From: Pterobdella sp. o SKG-2022
Taxonomy: Eukaryota > Annelida > Clitellata > Hirudinida > Piscicolidae
Assembly: GCA_964035795.1 (NCBI GenBank)
Contig: OZ038320.1
Span: 28,987,855 to 29,051,854 of the forward strand
Direction of reading: 5' to 3'
Length of the DNA: 64,000 bases
Each line of letters starts with the position of its first letter. Position 1 is the first letter of the stretch. The position numbers and the translations under genes were made by a program. Below, one piece after another: positions 49,429 through 61,862 of this stretch. Under the pieces are notes generated by a model, which had not been told where the DNA came from, made no database searches, and was given only the letters and a program-made list of their open reading frames with translations.

Positions 49429-50106
49429 TCATTCATCTAATCGATCAACAGTGTTATCAAGATCGCAAACATTTTCAGTATTACATCTAGTTTTCATTCG
49501 TTTCAGAAGACTGTTCGTGTTGTGTTGAGATGGTGCAAGTTTTCCATGCAGAGATTCAAATGACTTCTGGCGGTCCAGTTGTTTTTGTTCCAACATTTCG
49601 GCTTTCAACTTGGCTTGTTCGTTTAAAAAACACAAATACGGGAAGTACGAGGTGAATTGTTGGTAAAGAGAAGAGTTTTTGCTGGCGGGATGAAAATGTT
49701 GTAAAAAATGTTGCTGCCACAAATGCTGAGCTGTTTGTTGCTGTAAGACAATTTTCATTTTTTCAACATCGTCAGCCGTTGAATGTTTATTGAGCAACTC
49801 ATTATCTTCAGATGGTTTATCATGTGATGCATGTAATGAGTTCATAAGAAAAGGTGGAGGAATGAAGGTGTTGTTGCGATGAGAAACTATAGATTGGTTG
49901 AAAGAATTTTTATCCATCCTTCGTTCTTGTGGGTTGAAGTATTTATGATTGAAATAAAAAGGAGTTTTGTGGTAAAAGAAAGAAGGATGTTGGTACGAAG
50001 TTCTCCGTTTGAGTTTTCCTGTACTGCCCCCAATGTACATTTCTTCAGCACATGGGTCCAACATCCAATAATTACCTTTTCCAGGGTCATCATAGTGCCG
50101 AGCCAC
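49429..50106 (-). CDS. foxG: foxG exon 2: wing region and C-terminus
   Basis: The exon begins at GTG (Val) right after the acceptor ATATTCAG. It encodes forkhead wing residues [17 protein letters not shown] and GSTGKLKRR, then a long tail with aromatic clusters ([18 protein letters not shown]), a Gln/His-rich part ([20 protein letters not shown]) and a Lys/Glu/Gln stretch. It stops at 49429. A plausible poly(A) signal (AATAAA, 49296-49291 on the minus strand) lies 130 bases downstream. Confidence 0.92.
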   Translation of the reverse strand: MARHYDDPGKGNYWMLDPCAEEMYIGGSTGKLKRRTSYQHPSFFYHKTPFYFNHKYFNPQERRMDKNSFNQSIVSHRNNTFIPPPFLMNSLHASHDKPSEDNELLNKHSTADDVEKMKIVLQQQTAQHLWQQHFLQHFHPASKNSSLYQQFTSYFPYLCFLNEQAKLKAEMLEQKQLDRQKSFESLHGKLAPSQHNTNSLLKRMKTRCNTENVCDLDNTVDRLDE

Positions 50107-53100
50107 CTGAATATGTATTGTATTGTATAGTATTGTTTTGTATAGTATTGTATTTTATAATATTGTATTGTATAGTATTGTATTGTATTGTATTGTATTG
50201 TATTGTATTGTATTGTATTGTATTGTATTGTATTGTATTGTATTGTATTGTATTGTATTGTATTGTATTGTATTGTATTGTATTGTATTGTATTGTATTG
50301 TATTGTATTTTTTTTTATTTTATTTTATTGTATTGTATTGTATTGTATTGTATTGTATTGTATTGTATTGTATTGTATTTTATTTTATTTTATTTTATTT
50401 TATTTTATGTATTGTATTGTATTGTATTGTATTGTATTGTATTGTATTGTATTGTATTCAATTGTATTGTATTGTATTGTATTCAATTGTATTGTATTGT
50501 ATTGTATTTTATTGTATTGCATATTTTTAATTTCTATAAAATTGAAACTCAAGTTATGTTGTATTAAATATTTTTCCATGAAAATTAAATCCAAATTTTA
50601 ATAAGATATTAAATATTTTCAAACTTTCTTTTAAAACATGCAGGTGATCAAAAGAAAGGCTTATATTTCTTATGCAACCAGTTTATCTGATTATTTGCCG
50701 ATTGCCACTTACTTACGTATAAGTGAAATTATGAGCTTGACTGTACGTAGAAAAAAAATGAGCCTTGAAAACAAACATGTAAATAAAATTTCAATCTTTG
50801 AGACTAAGTAAAAATTAAAAGATTTGTTCATGACAGCAATACAAAAGTATTTGATGTTATAACAATAATAGTTTTTGCTGATTACAAACTTCTTAGAAAT
50901 TTTTTAATATAGTAAAAAAAAAAGTCTATTCAAATTAGGAATATTAATAACGGTAATAATAATGCAATAAAATGAAAGCAATAAAAAAAAACACAATAAC
51001 TCACTACACCAATAAATACAACAACGGCAGAAAAGACACAACACACTATGCCCACATAATGGTTGCCAGTGTGTGTTGGTACAACAAGGAGTGGAGCTAA
51101 TGTATGGAGAGTAGCGGTTGTTATGTAATACTGCCTCGAATATGTATAATTATTGCGTAATCAGTTTGTACGTTCTGGTGTTTGGCGTTGTTTAATATTA
51201 TCTGTATTGTTTTCTTATTGTTGTTTTCAATTATTTTTTGTTATTTTATTCTCATTGTTGTTATTGGTTGTAATTTTTTTTGTTAATTGAAGTATTTAAT
51301 TTTTCAGCCAGTTTCATTGTATTTTTCCTAACTGAAGCCTCAAATGCATTTTAATATTTCAGTTAGGGGCTTCAGTTAGTTTGAGTTCAAACTATTGAAC
51401 TTCTCCTTTATGTGGATGGTATTAATTTCATTAAAAATATGAACTGAATAGAACTTTAAACGATGAATCCAACAATCAAAAAATCGATAATTCAACTAAT
51501 TATTTCTAATTAAAAAATAATTAACAGTTAAAATTCAATTATTATTTCCAATATACAATAATTGATTTTTATTATTTCTTTATTGGTTACCTGATGATGA
51601 TATAGTACATGACGAGAAGCTTCGTCAAAATAAAAATTAAAAAATTGTCCTGTTTTTGTGCTTCACAATTTTGAAGCTTATTATCCACAATTGTATATAA
51701 CAGTTAAGCCTTGTGCTGACACACCAATTATAACCAATACAAACATATTTAATACTCGAGAATGAAACAACTTAAATTTAAGCATTTTTTAATTGAATTA
51801 GTACCTATGATCAACGTTTAACAGTGGCTTACAGATTCAATGTGATAAAGAAGCCTGAACGAATAAAAAGAAAAATGACGATAGCTTTAAGTGAGTTTTG
51901 AGAATAAGACCTAAAAACCAATAAAAACTGCGTTTTTCTTTCTTTATTTGTAACCACTACTTCGATGTACAACAACTTAGCTTTTTGGGGTTTTTAAATC
52001 TCATTTATAACCGCCATAAATGGTATGAGTTTAATCAAGGGATCTTGAAACTCCCAGGGTTAAATATCACTATAATATATTTCGTAGATTATTACTATTA
52101 GTACTATTATTATTGTTATTATTATAATGGGAATGATAACAAAACAATAAGAGTAAAAGGTGTTATATAATACATTAACTACAAAGAGTATCCCATTGAA
52201 CTTTTTGATGCAGCTTATCAATGATGATTAATACTGTTGATTTTTGAATACAATGATACAAAACAATAATACAGACAATTATGAAGAGATTATGGAAAGG
52301 TTTGGTGGTAAAGCATCCAGCTAAATGATACAACTTACCAAAGGCGGGTATATTAATAGATCTTTGAACTAAGAATGTTTTGAACTCAAATGAAATCTTT
52401 ATTGAACAAATGCATTTACTCCTCAAATAATTCTTTACTTTTATTATCTTGTGTTCATTTCATGTTTGCTAGATTGTGATTGGGTGTTCCTTTTTTCATA
52501 AAATTAAGTTCTTGGTTATAGATACTGGTTAGTGATGTGAATGAGAAATTTCAAAAATTTGTAATTTTTAATTCTCATTCCTGTTTTTGTCGCTAGAATT
52601 TTTATTTTTTATTTTTGCATAATTTCACTAAATTTTTTAATTATCGACTTTTTTAAAGTTTTCAAATAAGTAATATATTTAAATGACAAAATAAGAAATT
52701 TTTTTAAAAAATATTCCATCAAAAACCTACAACTTCAATGCATAGAGCTTTGTATCCAGATTAATAATTTATGAAATAGATTGACTGTTGCAATTAATTT
52801 CCTACATAATAAAACATAAATACTATTTTAAACACCTATGCCTCCACCAATTTTTCAATTCTAAAAAATTTTTTGATTATAATTTCATCTTGCTGTTATA
52901 TATGAAAAATTTGAATTTCTTGCAAAAGTTGAACAAATTTAAAAACTTTTAAAAGCATTAAAAGAATTAACAAGCTCACCTTAACAAAGCATTTGTTTAA
53001 TGATAAGTTATGCCTTATAGAATTCTGCCAGCCTTGTTTCTTGTTTTTGTAGTAAGGAAAGTTGTTGACGATGAAATCGTATATTCCATTGAGAGTCAAT

Positions 53101-53585
53101 CTTTTTTCTGGACTGCTTCTTATAGCGATCATTATTAAAGCGTTGTAACTATACGGGGGTTTGTGTAGTTTCGGCTCGTCTATTTTAGGCGTTTGAGTGT
53201 GGTCAAGAGGTTTGTCATCTTCTATAGTGGTGTTTATTTCTGTCTCGTCGAAATCAATTGTCTCCTCGAGAGCTTCACAGTTTTCTTCAAGTTTTTCCAC
53301 GATACTTGTCTCTGTTTTTATCTTCAAACTTTGATCAAAGCATCGTTGATTTTGCTTTGTTGTCGATAGCTTTTTGAAGTTTGTGAGGTTATAACGACGA
53401 GGAGTAGAATCTTGAGAATCTGTATAATCGGATGAATTGTATGTATCATTTTCCCCCAGTTTGCCATCAGCAAGATGCTTATTTTTCTGTCGGTTTTCCG
53501 ATGTATCCAGTTTTTTAGGCTGGTCAATGCTTAAAACTCTTCTGATGCTGAAGGGGTGATTGTCGATGTTGCTGTTCAAACTCAT
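49429..53585 (-). CDS. foxG: FoxG-type forkhead transcription factor, two exons
   Basis: Exon 1 (53585-52980, 202 codons) and exon 2 (50106-49429) join in phase 0 to give a 427-residue protein. The forkhead domain spans about 142-237. It runs from [20 protein letters not shown] through [18 protein letters not shown], then after the junction [18 protein letters not shown] and [11 protein letters not shown]. The pair [12 protein letters not shown] and [15 protein letters not shown] is diagnostic of the FoxG (BF-1 / sloppy-paired) class. Near the N-terminus, [12 protein letters not shown] is an eh1-like motif (FSIxxxL), which in FoxG-type proteins recruits Groucho/TLE co-repressors, so a nuclear repressor is expected. 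The donor AAG/GTGAGC is strong. The intron interrupts the forkhead domain after recognition helix 3; FoxG1 of vertebrates lacks introns in its coding region. The C-terminal region is Gln/His-rich with no further recognised domain. Confidence 0.92.
50111..50521. repeat. (TGTAT)n pentanucleotide array in the foxG intron
   Basis: About 400 bases of TATTG/TGTAT units, with interruptions of TTTTA units around 50308-50325 and 50379-50408 and two CAATTG variants near 50458 and 50484. It lies in the foxG intron and begins within a few bases of the exon 2 acceptor. The long Tyr/Cys/Ile/Val/Leu reading frames across it are repeat artefacts. Confidence 0.97.
51573..51665 (+). repeat. Dispersed repeat copy with hammerhead-like motif
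   Basis: TTGGTTACCTGATGATGATA, then GAGAAGCTTCGTCAAAATAA, is nearly identical in layout to 61772-61862. Here the GAAA block is GAGA and stem II pairs poorly, so this copy is likely decayed. It lies in the foxG intron. Confidence 0.7.
52980..53585 (-). CDS. foxG: foxG exon 1: eh1-like motif and N-terminal forkhead
   Basis: It starts at [16 protein letters not shown]; the ATG is the first in frame. A Ser/Asp/Glu-rich low-complexity region separates the eh1-like motif (about residues 11-18) from the forkhead domain at 142. The exon ends at K202 with donor AAG/GTGAGC at the 52980/52979 boundary. Open reading beyond the donor to 52896 is intronic read-through. Confidence 0.92.
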
Positions 53586-53774
53586 TGCAAAAGTTCTCTC
53601 ATTGTTTTATTGTTGCTAAATAAAAAGCTTAAAAATTTTCAAAAGTTTTACAGTAAAAACGTAAATTTTTTGTTTCAAGATTTTTATGTTATTAAAAAAA
53701 CTGTAATGAACTTGAATCGACTTTTTTATTAATTATGAAATTGAAAATTAAGTTTTATTGCTTTTCAAACTTTG

Positions 53775-53932
53775 CTTATATAAAGAATCTTTAAAGATTT
53801 GTCCTCTTAACGTTGAATCTATTTTGTTACTAGAGATTTGACACCTTAAACACTACCAACCAATCAGCTGCATTAATTTTTAAACCTTCACTTTCTATTG
53901 GACGATGCTAAACGACAAGTTTCTGATTGGCT
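53775..53932 (-). promoter_or_regulatory. foxG promoter: TATA-like box and three CCAAT boxes
   Basis: About 190 bases upstream of the start codon the minus strand reads TTTATATAAGC (about 53784-53775), a TATA-like element. Further upstream are two CCAAT boxes on the minus strand (53930-53926, in AAGCCAATCAGA, a close match to the NF-Y consensus; and 53901-53897) and one on the plus strand (53860-53867, CCAATCAG). Their clustering within 75 bases and their spacing from the TATA-like box look like a core promoter. Confidence 0.45.
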
Positions 53933-53999
53933 TAGAAAAAGTTCAAAGAATTGTTTGTATATATCTGAAATTAACAAATATACAGTAATTATTTACAAA

Positions 54000-56040
54000 A
54001 CAAACATGGAAATATATACAAATTAATACAAAAAGCCCAACAACTTTTGCATAAATTTATATATAAGGCAACCTTGCAGATGATATATATAGGAAACTAT
54101 ATTTGTAAAGTTCAAACAAAAACATACAAAAAACTGCCTATTTAAAATACATGATATACAATAGCAAATTCAAAGAGGTACGAGATAATGGAGGGAGCAT
54201 GGAAACAAACAGGGCTGATACCAGGCGTTCAAATTCTTTGTTCCATGCACGAACATAACTCGGTGACAATCCTTTCATATCGGTGTTCCATTATAATCAG
54301 TTATTTGTATGCAAACATTGATTTTTTAGATTGGTATAGTTTATGATTTTGTTTAATTGGAATTTTAAATTTCTCGAACTTCAAAATAAGGATGCTTTAA
54401 TCTGTGTAAACATCCGATCTTTCATGAAATTAAACTTAAAAATATCATCACTTTCCAAAAAAAACTTTATTTTATTTATCTCTTAATGTTTTTTAAATAT
54501 TCACCGATTTTTAACCATAAAGTTTTGGAACTAAAAGTTATCATTAATTAACAGTTTAAACAGATGTAGATATAAAAATCTTAATTGTTTTCTTAAACTT
54601 TAATACTGAGTTATTTGTTGTTATTAGCAATCTTAGTTGGTCCTATTGGTTTTAACTACTTGTATTGTCCCACCTTTTACTAATATTCACTATAACTATT
54701 AAATTTAAAACCTATAAACTATTATTCCACAGCTAAAAACTCAACCATGGCGTTGGAAATACAATAAATACAAAGTATATATATGATTTTATTCTTATAA
54801 CACTATTAATATTACATGCTATCTTGGCCACATGGAAAAATAAAAAAACTAAAAAAAGTTATTGAAATAGAAGAACAACTAATAAAATAAATACTTCATG
54901 TATTACCAAGGGTTTTTTTTTTAAACAAAACTGATAAAAAATCCAATCACAACAGTAGAAACCACTACTAACTGTACATGATACAGTAATACCCAAACTA
55001 GTGCCTAACCAATACTGAAGTGTAAATCACTAATAACCGAAACCTTCATTACTAGTGCTTATAGTGTACTAAGCATCATAATCATTACTATAGTTGGGCC
55101 TTCACACACCGATTTCACCTCTCAAGTAGTTTCAAAAAGCTCTTTGATCTTTATCGAAATAAATTCATTTATCGTATGCTGTTTGAATATGATATATTTG
55201 TATTTTCTGCATTTTTTTGTGTTGTATTGTCGAAAAAAAAAACACACTGAGGTTTTTAAATAAATTTTCACGGATGTTTGGAATTGAAATTGTAACTAAA
55301 CAAAAAAGCTTCTGAAATATACAACAAAGCAGATCTTGATTTTTTGTTTAAAATGAGGAAAGTAATAGATACATTTGATGTATCTAAACTAAAACTTTTG
55401 ATAAGTTCAACTTCATAATTCAACCCTACCATAATTCATCAAAACCTGTTATTGCATTACTTGTATGAGATACAGTATATTTTCTATTTGGGTCTTGTTT
55501 TACATTTTTATTCGGTATATATACATTTACTCTAATTATTGTTGACCCGTTAACCCCGAAAAACCAGTGTTTTTGATTGGCATGTTCTATTATATTATTT
55601 TTAAAGGCATCTTGGTTAGATAGTTAAAAAAAATTATTATTAAAAAAACGAAAAAATTTGTATATTCGACGTGTTTCATTCCCATTTGAATGTCTGTTTT
55701 GTTGTTCGTGAAGGTTTTGATAAAATGTCAACATGTAACAGCAATGGTATCTATACGATTTCAGTTTGTTTAAAAGATTAACGCATTTGAATAAATATGT
55801 TTAAGTAAGCACTGGTAATGTGCGTTTTATAGAAAACATTTACTATTGCGGTTTCAGCTTTATAATACATAATGGAGAGTATAGGAAGTTATTAGGCAGA
55901 ATAAAGAATTTTAAAACACTTATTTAATGTTTGTCGTTAAAACAAGATGTTTCGTATTTGAGCTTTATTAAATGTTAATCTAGTTTCATATGAAAGAGTT
56001 CATAAGGGTTCGACTATCAATCCTTTTTGAAAGTATGAGT
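54000..56040. other. Region upstream of foxG, no supported gene
   Basis: AT-rich DNA without recognisable exons. It may include foxG regulatory sequence, but no element can be named from sequence alone. Confidence 0.4.
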
Positions 56041-56083
56041 ATGAACAATATTCATTTTGTTTCAATATAGTTACAAGTATCCT

Positions 56084-56960
56084 ACAATTTATCATCATCA
56101 TCATCATATCGACCGCAGTCGAACTTCTATGACTTTGTTCTTCCAATACTGCCTATCACTCATAGCTGTTTCTAAATCTTCTTTATCAAGATTAGTATCA
56201 TCAGTTAGTTGGTTGATAAAATTTCGAGCTGGTCTTCTTCTAGTATTTTTATCACATCTTGGTTTCTATAGTATCAATTTGTGTATAACTTCTTTACTGC
56301 GAAAGCAATGTCTTGCGAAACTGACTCTGTGTTGCAATTGTATTAGTTATTTTTGGTAAGTTGTTGTATAGTACATTATTGCTTATACGTTGCTGCCATT
56401 TTACATTATTCACAACTCTGCATTTTTGTATAGCACCCGGTTAACTTCGTTTTTTAACTTTTTGGTCAATATCCAGGTACTAGATCCATAGAGTAGCACA
56501 GAGCTCATTGTAGTATGGAAAAATGCTAATTTTAAGTTTTTTGGCAGATTTGAATTCCAGACAGTATTTAGTTTTTTTAGTGCAACCCAAGCTTTACCGA
56601 TTCTTACGACAACGTCTTTCTCGTTGGAATATATCCAGGATCCTAGATAGAGAAAATCGTTTGTGGGTTTTATGCATTTTTTGTTTATTGTGGTGAGTTT
56701 TGAAGGATTTTGGTTACATGTCATATATTTTGTTTTTTTCTCATTAATGTGAAGACCTATTAGTTTGGCTGCCGTTTCTACATTATGCAACAGTTTTTCA
56801 GCTTTATCCACAGAGTCTGAAAGTAGGGCAATATCATCTGCGTAGTCTGTCTGTTACACCTAGTACTGGATGTCTCCTACTTTTAGCTTTTTCGAGAGTA
56901 AAGCCACAATCATCTGAATTAGATATTGCTGTCTTCATTGCATAATCTACTGAAATTTAA
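56084..56960 (-). mobile_element. 5'-truncated LINE with YADD motif and ATG-repeat tail
   Basis: The minus strand encodes GFTLEKAKSRRHPVLGV, then the RT catalytic block YADDIALLSDSVDKAEKLL, GLHINEKKTKYM, FLYLGSWIYSNEKDVVVRI and SVLLYGSSTWILTK. After further frame breaks come RRPARNFINQLTDD and METAMSDRQYWK-like text. YADD is the RT active-site box. The 3' end finishes in (ATG)n (56108-56091), the simple-repeat tail common in RTE-like elements. Stops and shifts show it is dead. Confidence 0.85.
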
Positions 56961-57017
56961 ATGCATCTTTATTAATCAAAATAAAGAATTTTTATAAATG
57001 TATCAGTCATGAACTGT

Positions 57018-57094
57018 TCATGAGTGATGTGCACAAACGTTGGATCCAAGAGGACTCCAAACAGGCCTCATTTTCGCTCTTACTACTTTAGAGC
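57018..57094 (-). CDS. Candidate terminal exon of an unidentified gene
   Basis: After the strong acceptor TTTTCATTACAG, a phase 1 frame reads SKVVRAKMRPVWSPLGSNVC, then AHHS and TGA. Its G+C content is well above the local level. No family is recognised. It lies just upstream of a LINE fragment on the same strand and could alternatively be transposon sequence. Confidence 0.3.
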
Positions 57095-57119
57095 CTGTAA
57101 TGAAAAGAAATCTGTTTCT

Positions 57120-60100
57120 CTTGACAAAAAATATATAAAAAGAACCGGTTCATAGGTTATATGCCACAAAACTATCACAATATCGTAATCAGCCATCCGA
57201 AATTAAAGTGATGACATCAAAATTTTATTTTTTTAAAATTTACTTAATGAAAATAACTAATAAACACTGAATCCCAAAAATTTGATACCAAACTCAATAA
57301 AAACAGGCGATACACTTCCATTTATAGCACTTCTCATACAGAGACCATAAAGGTAAAAAAATATTCCGAACTTTAACGAAAAAACGTCCATTTATTCAAC
57401 GTCATTCAACAATCTTCTTTCTTAAACCTAACTAAAGCATCACGAACCAAAGAATTAATTACCTTCAGATTATTTGAGAATTTAAATCACATACCACAAT
57501 ACTCAATGGTCCCTTATGACACTCCTAACCACATATTTATCAACGTTTTTTATTGCATATATTTAAAACATTTGGCATAATGAAAAAACTTAAATAGGAA
57601 AACTGTAGATATACTTTTCTTTTTCAAACATAAAAATCTAGATTTCGACGTTTCTGAATTCCTAACAGATTTTTTTTACTTGTTATGAATGATTCGAAGT
57701 TGAGAATAGGTACAAATGTTTGGTGCATCAGTTGGTAATGTAGGCTTGCTTTAAATAAAAACTTGGCGATTTAAATAAATTTCAATAAAGGTTCCACTAA
57801 AATAAATGAATATATTTCATTCATTAAAAGCGTTGTATCAAACTCAAATGAGTGAATCTTCAATAGAGTTCAAAGGTTGAGTTATATTGAAACCCAGTAG
57901 TGACTTTTACAATGACAAAGCTCGTGCACCGTATACTCCCATAAAGTACAACATCATTGAAAAATGTGCTTAACAGGTTTGTTTAATCGATAAAAATCAC
58001 AATGCCAATAAATCAACCTCACAACCACTGGGACCTCACAAAGACAAACACATAACTCACCACGATATATATCCAGTAAGTTAAACACACAGACACACAG
58101 ACCAAAAGTGTCTGTTTGTGAAGGGGATTATTAGTTTCTTGCTTTCCCATGCTTTCCTGCCCATATACAAACAACCAACACGAAAGAATTACTGTTGAGC
58201 ATGTACCACGATACTTCCACTCTTCAACTTTTTTTTTATAATGTTTGAACTTGAAATGATATATTTGTATGGTTTTGAGATTTTTTTATTAATGAAGTAG
58301 TTTTGGATGGACAATGTATTATTAAATTATAATTCACTTGATTGACACAAGAAAAGTTATATAAAACTTTAAAAAATCATTCATCCTATGGAAACAACTG
58401 TGGCACAACTACTATCAAAACCAACAAGTCTTCAATTGATTGGTGCAAATGGACTATCATTAAATTACCATTATTTATCATTTTATTAAATATTTTTTTA
58501 ATATATTAATAATTTCAATTAAATTGTTATTTTTTTATTTAGTATATATTGGCAAGTATGTTGGAAAAATTTATATTGATGTTTGGAGCATCAATTGATA
58601 CTCAAAATGAGATTTTGAAGAGAAACTTTTTGTAAGATTAATTCGTCAATAAAAATAGAATAAAGAAATAATGAATAAAAACATTGAATTAATAGAAAAA
58701 ATAAATCTCAAAATAAGGTAACACTAATAGAAAAAGTATTTTTAAGAAATAAAAGAATAATCTAATAAGAACTAGTTAAACTGTGTATTGGAGTAGCTAT
58801 GTGGCACTAAAAAAGTTAAATGAGCATTTTTTAAAATTTTAATATCAGTTTTCAAAAAGACTTTATACTATTTAATTTAATATTTAGAAATCCCAGAACC
58901 GTAGTATTTCAAAATACCAATGCTAATGAGATATTACGCGATAATAGAGCTAAATTTAATAAGATAATATTTGATCATATAACACAGATTAAAGATTATT
59001 ACTGCATACTCATTCATAATATACACCTTATAAACCATTAAAAGGCTGCTTGGAAGGCAGTATATACAAACAAGGGCAGTATTAAGCCCTACTCAAACAG
59101 TTATGTGTCTACCAATGACACCAAGCTGTTTCAACGTTATATTTGGTTTACTATGTAGATTCGTATGTAATAATTTTTAGTTGCTAGAATTTTTGTCACT
59201 TTAATATACCTCAATGATAGGCATCGAAAGCAAGAGATCCAAAGATGCTTGCTTCGATTTTTGGTCAAGACAAGCGTTGCATAACAGCCGAACATGACAA
59301 CACAGCATTTAATTTTAATAGACAACACTCATTATTTTGATGTGTTATTTGCTCCGTTCCGAAAGGATTTCAGTTTTTGGGTACAGTTTTAATCGTGAGC
59401 TCAAAATATTTTACATTTTTCACAAATTTTGTTTGCCAACGGATTTCGGGTGCTGGCCTTCCACATTTATTGTTTGATATAATTGTTCGTTTGAACTTTC
59501 GTCATTGATATTGCTGTTAATATTATTATTATTATTATAATTATTATTGATTTTTTTGTTGTTTTTATAACTATTAATCATGTTAATCGAAATTAATTTA
59601 GATATTTTTTCTAGTTTTTGATTGAAAAATAAAGACTAATTTATAAGTTTTTATTGAACTTATTTTCAAAGGATTATTTCCACAATAAGGTAGATGAAAT
59701 GGCTTTTATTCTATTGAAAATTTTAATTTGAGTTTGTAAGAAACAATAAAAAAGTTATTCCAATACAACAAAATAAACAAAATAGAAAAAAAAAGATTAG
59801 AAATAGCAAAAAAATTTGTTTCAAAAACTCTAAAAAAAATATTTCTCAAAATAAAGAAAAAAATTTTAGAGCACGAAAATAATTGAAAGTAAAACCAAGT
59901 AAACAAAAAACATAGAAAAAAAAAAACAAAAAAAATACTCATTCGAGGGTTAGAAGGGAACCGAATCCTCATTATGCCTCGTCGAGGGGAGGGTCGTTAG
60001 TCTTAATATTTATCGTTTATTCTGGCATCATTAACGCATCTCAAGTGCTTCAGTATCACTTAGTCATCCTTCCAGCAGCTTTTAATGATAGATTTTGTTT

Positions 60101-61700
60101 TTAATAATAAAAATAATAAAAATGATAATAATATCGAGAAGAATAATGATAATATTTTTTATAATTTTGAATAATAATATTTTTTATGGATATTGTTTCG
60201 AGGTTTTCAGAATAATTTTAAAAAAATTAAAAATTATTATTTTCTTAAGCTGAAAAAATAACCACAAATTCACAAAAATATTAAAAAATAAAAAAATAAA
60301 TAATTAGCAAGACAGTGTATTTAATAATCTCTGATAAACGCTAGCCTCGGGAAAACAACCCACCCCCAACCAACCGTTCAAATCTATGTGTGGGGTTATT
60401 AATTTTGGTTTTAATTATCTGTTATTGTGTGTAATGTTAAAATATGTTTATAGTTATTTAAAAAAATATGTAGAAAAAACATTTAAAGCTTTTTTTTATT
60501 GTTAAAATTATAAATGCATATAACCAAATATTCAGAAAAGGCACTTGAAACTTTTTCCATTCTTTAACATTATTTTTGATGTGTTCATTATCATGTCTTT
60601 TGTATTACTACAATGTTTAAATCTGTTTTTTATATCTATTCCTGTTTCTGAATTTATTCAAACGTTTTTCATCATTACAAAAAGTTAACTTTCTCGCTAC
60701 AAATGCTTATAAAAATATGTGATCAAACTTTTTTCCGGTTATACGAGTCTTCCATACACATTTCATAAAAAAAATAACATAACAAAACATAAAAAGGGTT
60801 ATTGAGACTAAGACAAAACACTGGTATGTGGTAACATTCTTTTGTGACTTTCAATAAAAAGGCATACCCAGAAAGATAATGATTCTCAAGTAATTTAATA
60901 ATTAAAGGATTGTGACTGTGTAAAAGTTAATGACCAGATGTTGCAAAAATTATAAGTTTTTTATTATTCTATTATAAGATCATCTGGAATTTCTATTGAG
61001 ACCATTATCCATAGTAGTTTTAATATAAGTCGTGTTAATATTAACACTATGTGTGAAATAATAGTTATTAGAATAATGTTATTTTCAAGCCAAAGTAACA
61101 AATACAAAACGACTGGTTACTAAAGATTTCTATTTAAAAAGTACGAAAAATTTTGTCAAAAGTGTAAAAATTAAAATGCCTGATTTTAAACTGTCAACAA
61201 AAAGGTTTGAACTTGGAAAAAATATTTTTGCTCAATAATTTTTTAACGATGACAACATAACTACAAAAAATGACGATAACACATATTTATTATAAAATAA
61301 TAACTAAATTAACAATAACATACTTGAGTATTCAATAATGATAAGAGAAAAATAATAGCACTTTATGTAGTTATTTATGCTTACGTAAGGTGGGTCGTTA
61401 GAGAGGTTGGTGTTGAGATTACAGTGTCATAACCAGCTTTGTAGCAAGCCATACTCTTTGAAGTTTTTGCATGTTAGCAATGGTGTTATTATGAAGCATC
61501 TTGGTTGGTGTGGATGTTTCAGGTTTTTGATAGTGGTCAATGTTAAAGAATAGGGCTAAAGCTGTTATTTATAGCGTTATTTTTGAGTTTGAATGCAATA
61601 GTTGATGCATAACTAAGAAAAGATTTTAATATTTGATTTTGAAATACTAATTGTTTTGATACAATAATAATAATAACGATAAAATTTCAACACACTGGGC
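57120..61700. other. AT-rich intergenic DNA, no supported gene
   Basis: No convincing exon. A minus-strand frame at 59137-59328 (VLTKNRSKHLWISCF) faintly recalls LINE sequence but cannot be supported. The stretch 59941-60075 is G+C-richer and unexplained. Confidence 0.4.
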
Positions 61701-61771
61701 ATAGCCATTAATTTATATCAGGTATCGGGGTATAATAATTGTAATTACACACAATATAGCTGTAACATTAT

Positions 61772-61862
61772 TATCATTATTCATTGGTTACCTGATGATG
61801 ATATAGAATATATCGAAAAGCTTCGTCAAAACAAAAAGTTAAAATTTTGTCGCGTTTTTATG
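61772..61862 (+). repeat. Dispersed repeat copy with best hammerhead-like core
   Basis: TTGGTTACCTGATGATGATA, then GAATATATCGAAAAGCTTCG, then TC. CTGATGA, a perfect GATATA/TATATC stem with a GAA loop, GAAA and a later GTC occur in the order seen in hammerhead ribozymes. Stems I and III do not pair convincingly, so activity is doubtful. Confidence 0.6.

Noticed and set aside
50052..50601. Tyr/Cys/Ile/Val/Leu repeat proteins on the plus strand
   Set aside because: Translations of the (TGTAT)n array in the foxG intron.
59137..59328. LINE fragment with VLTKNRSKHLW
   Set aside because: The resemblance is limited to a few residues and no flanking LINE motifs were found.
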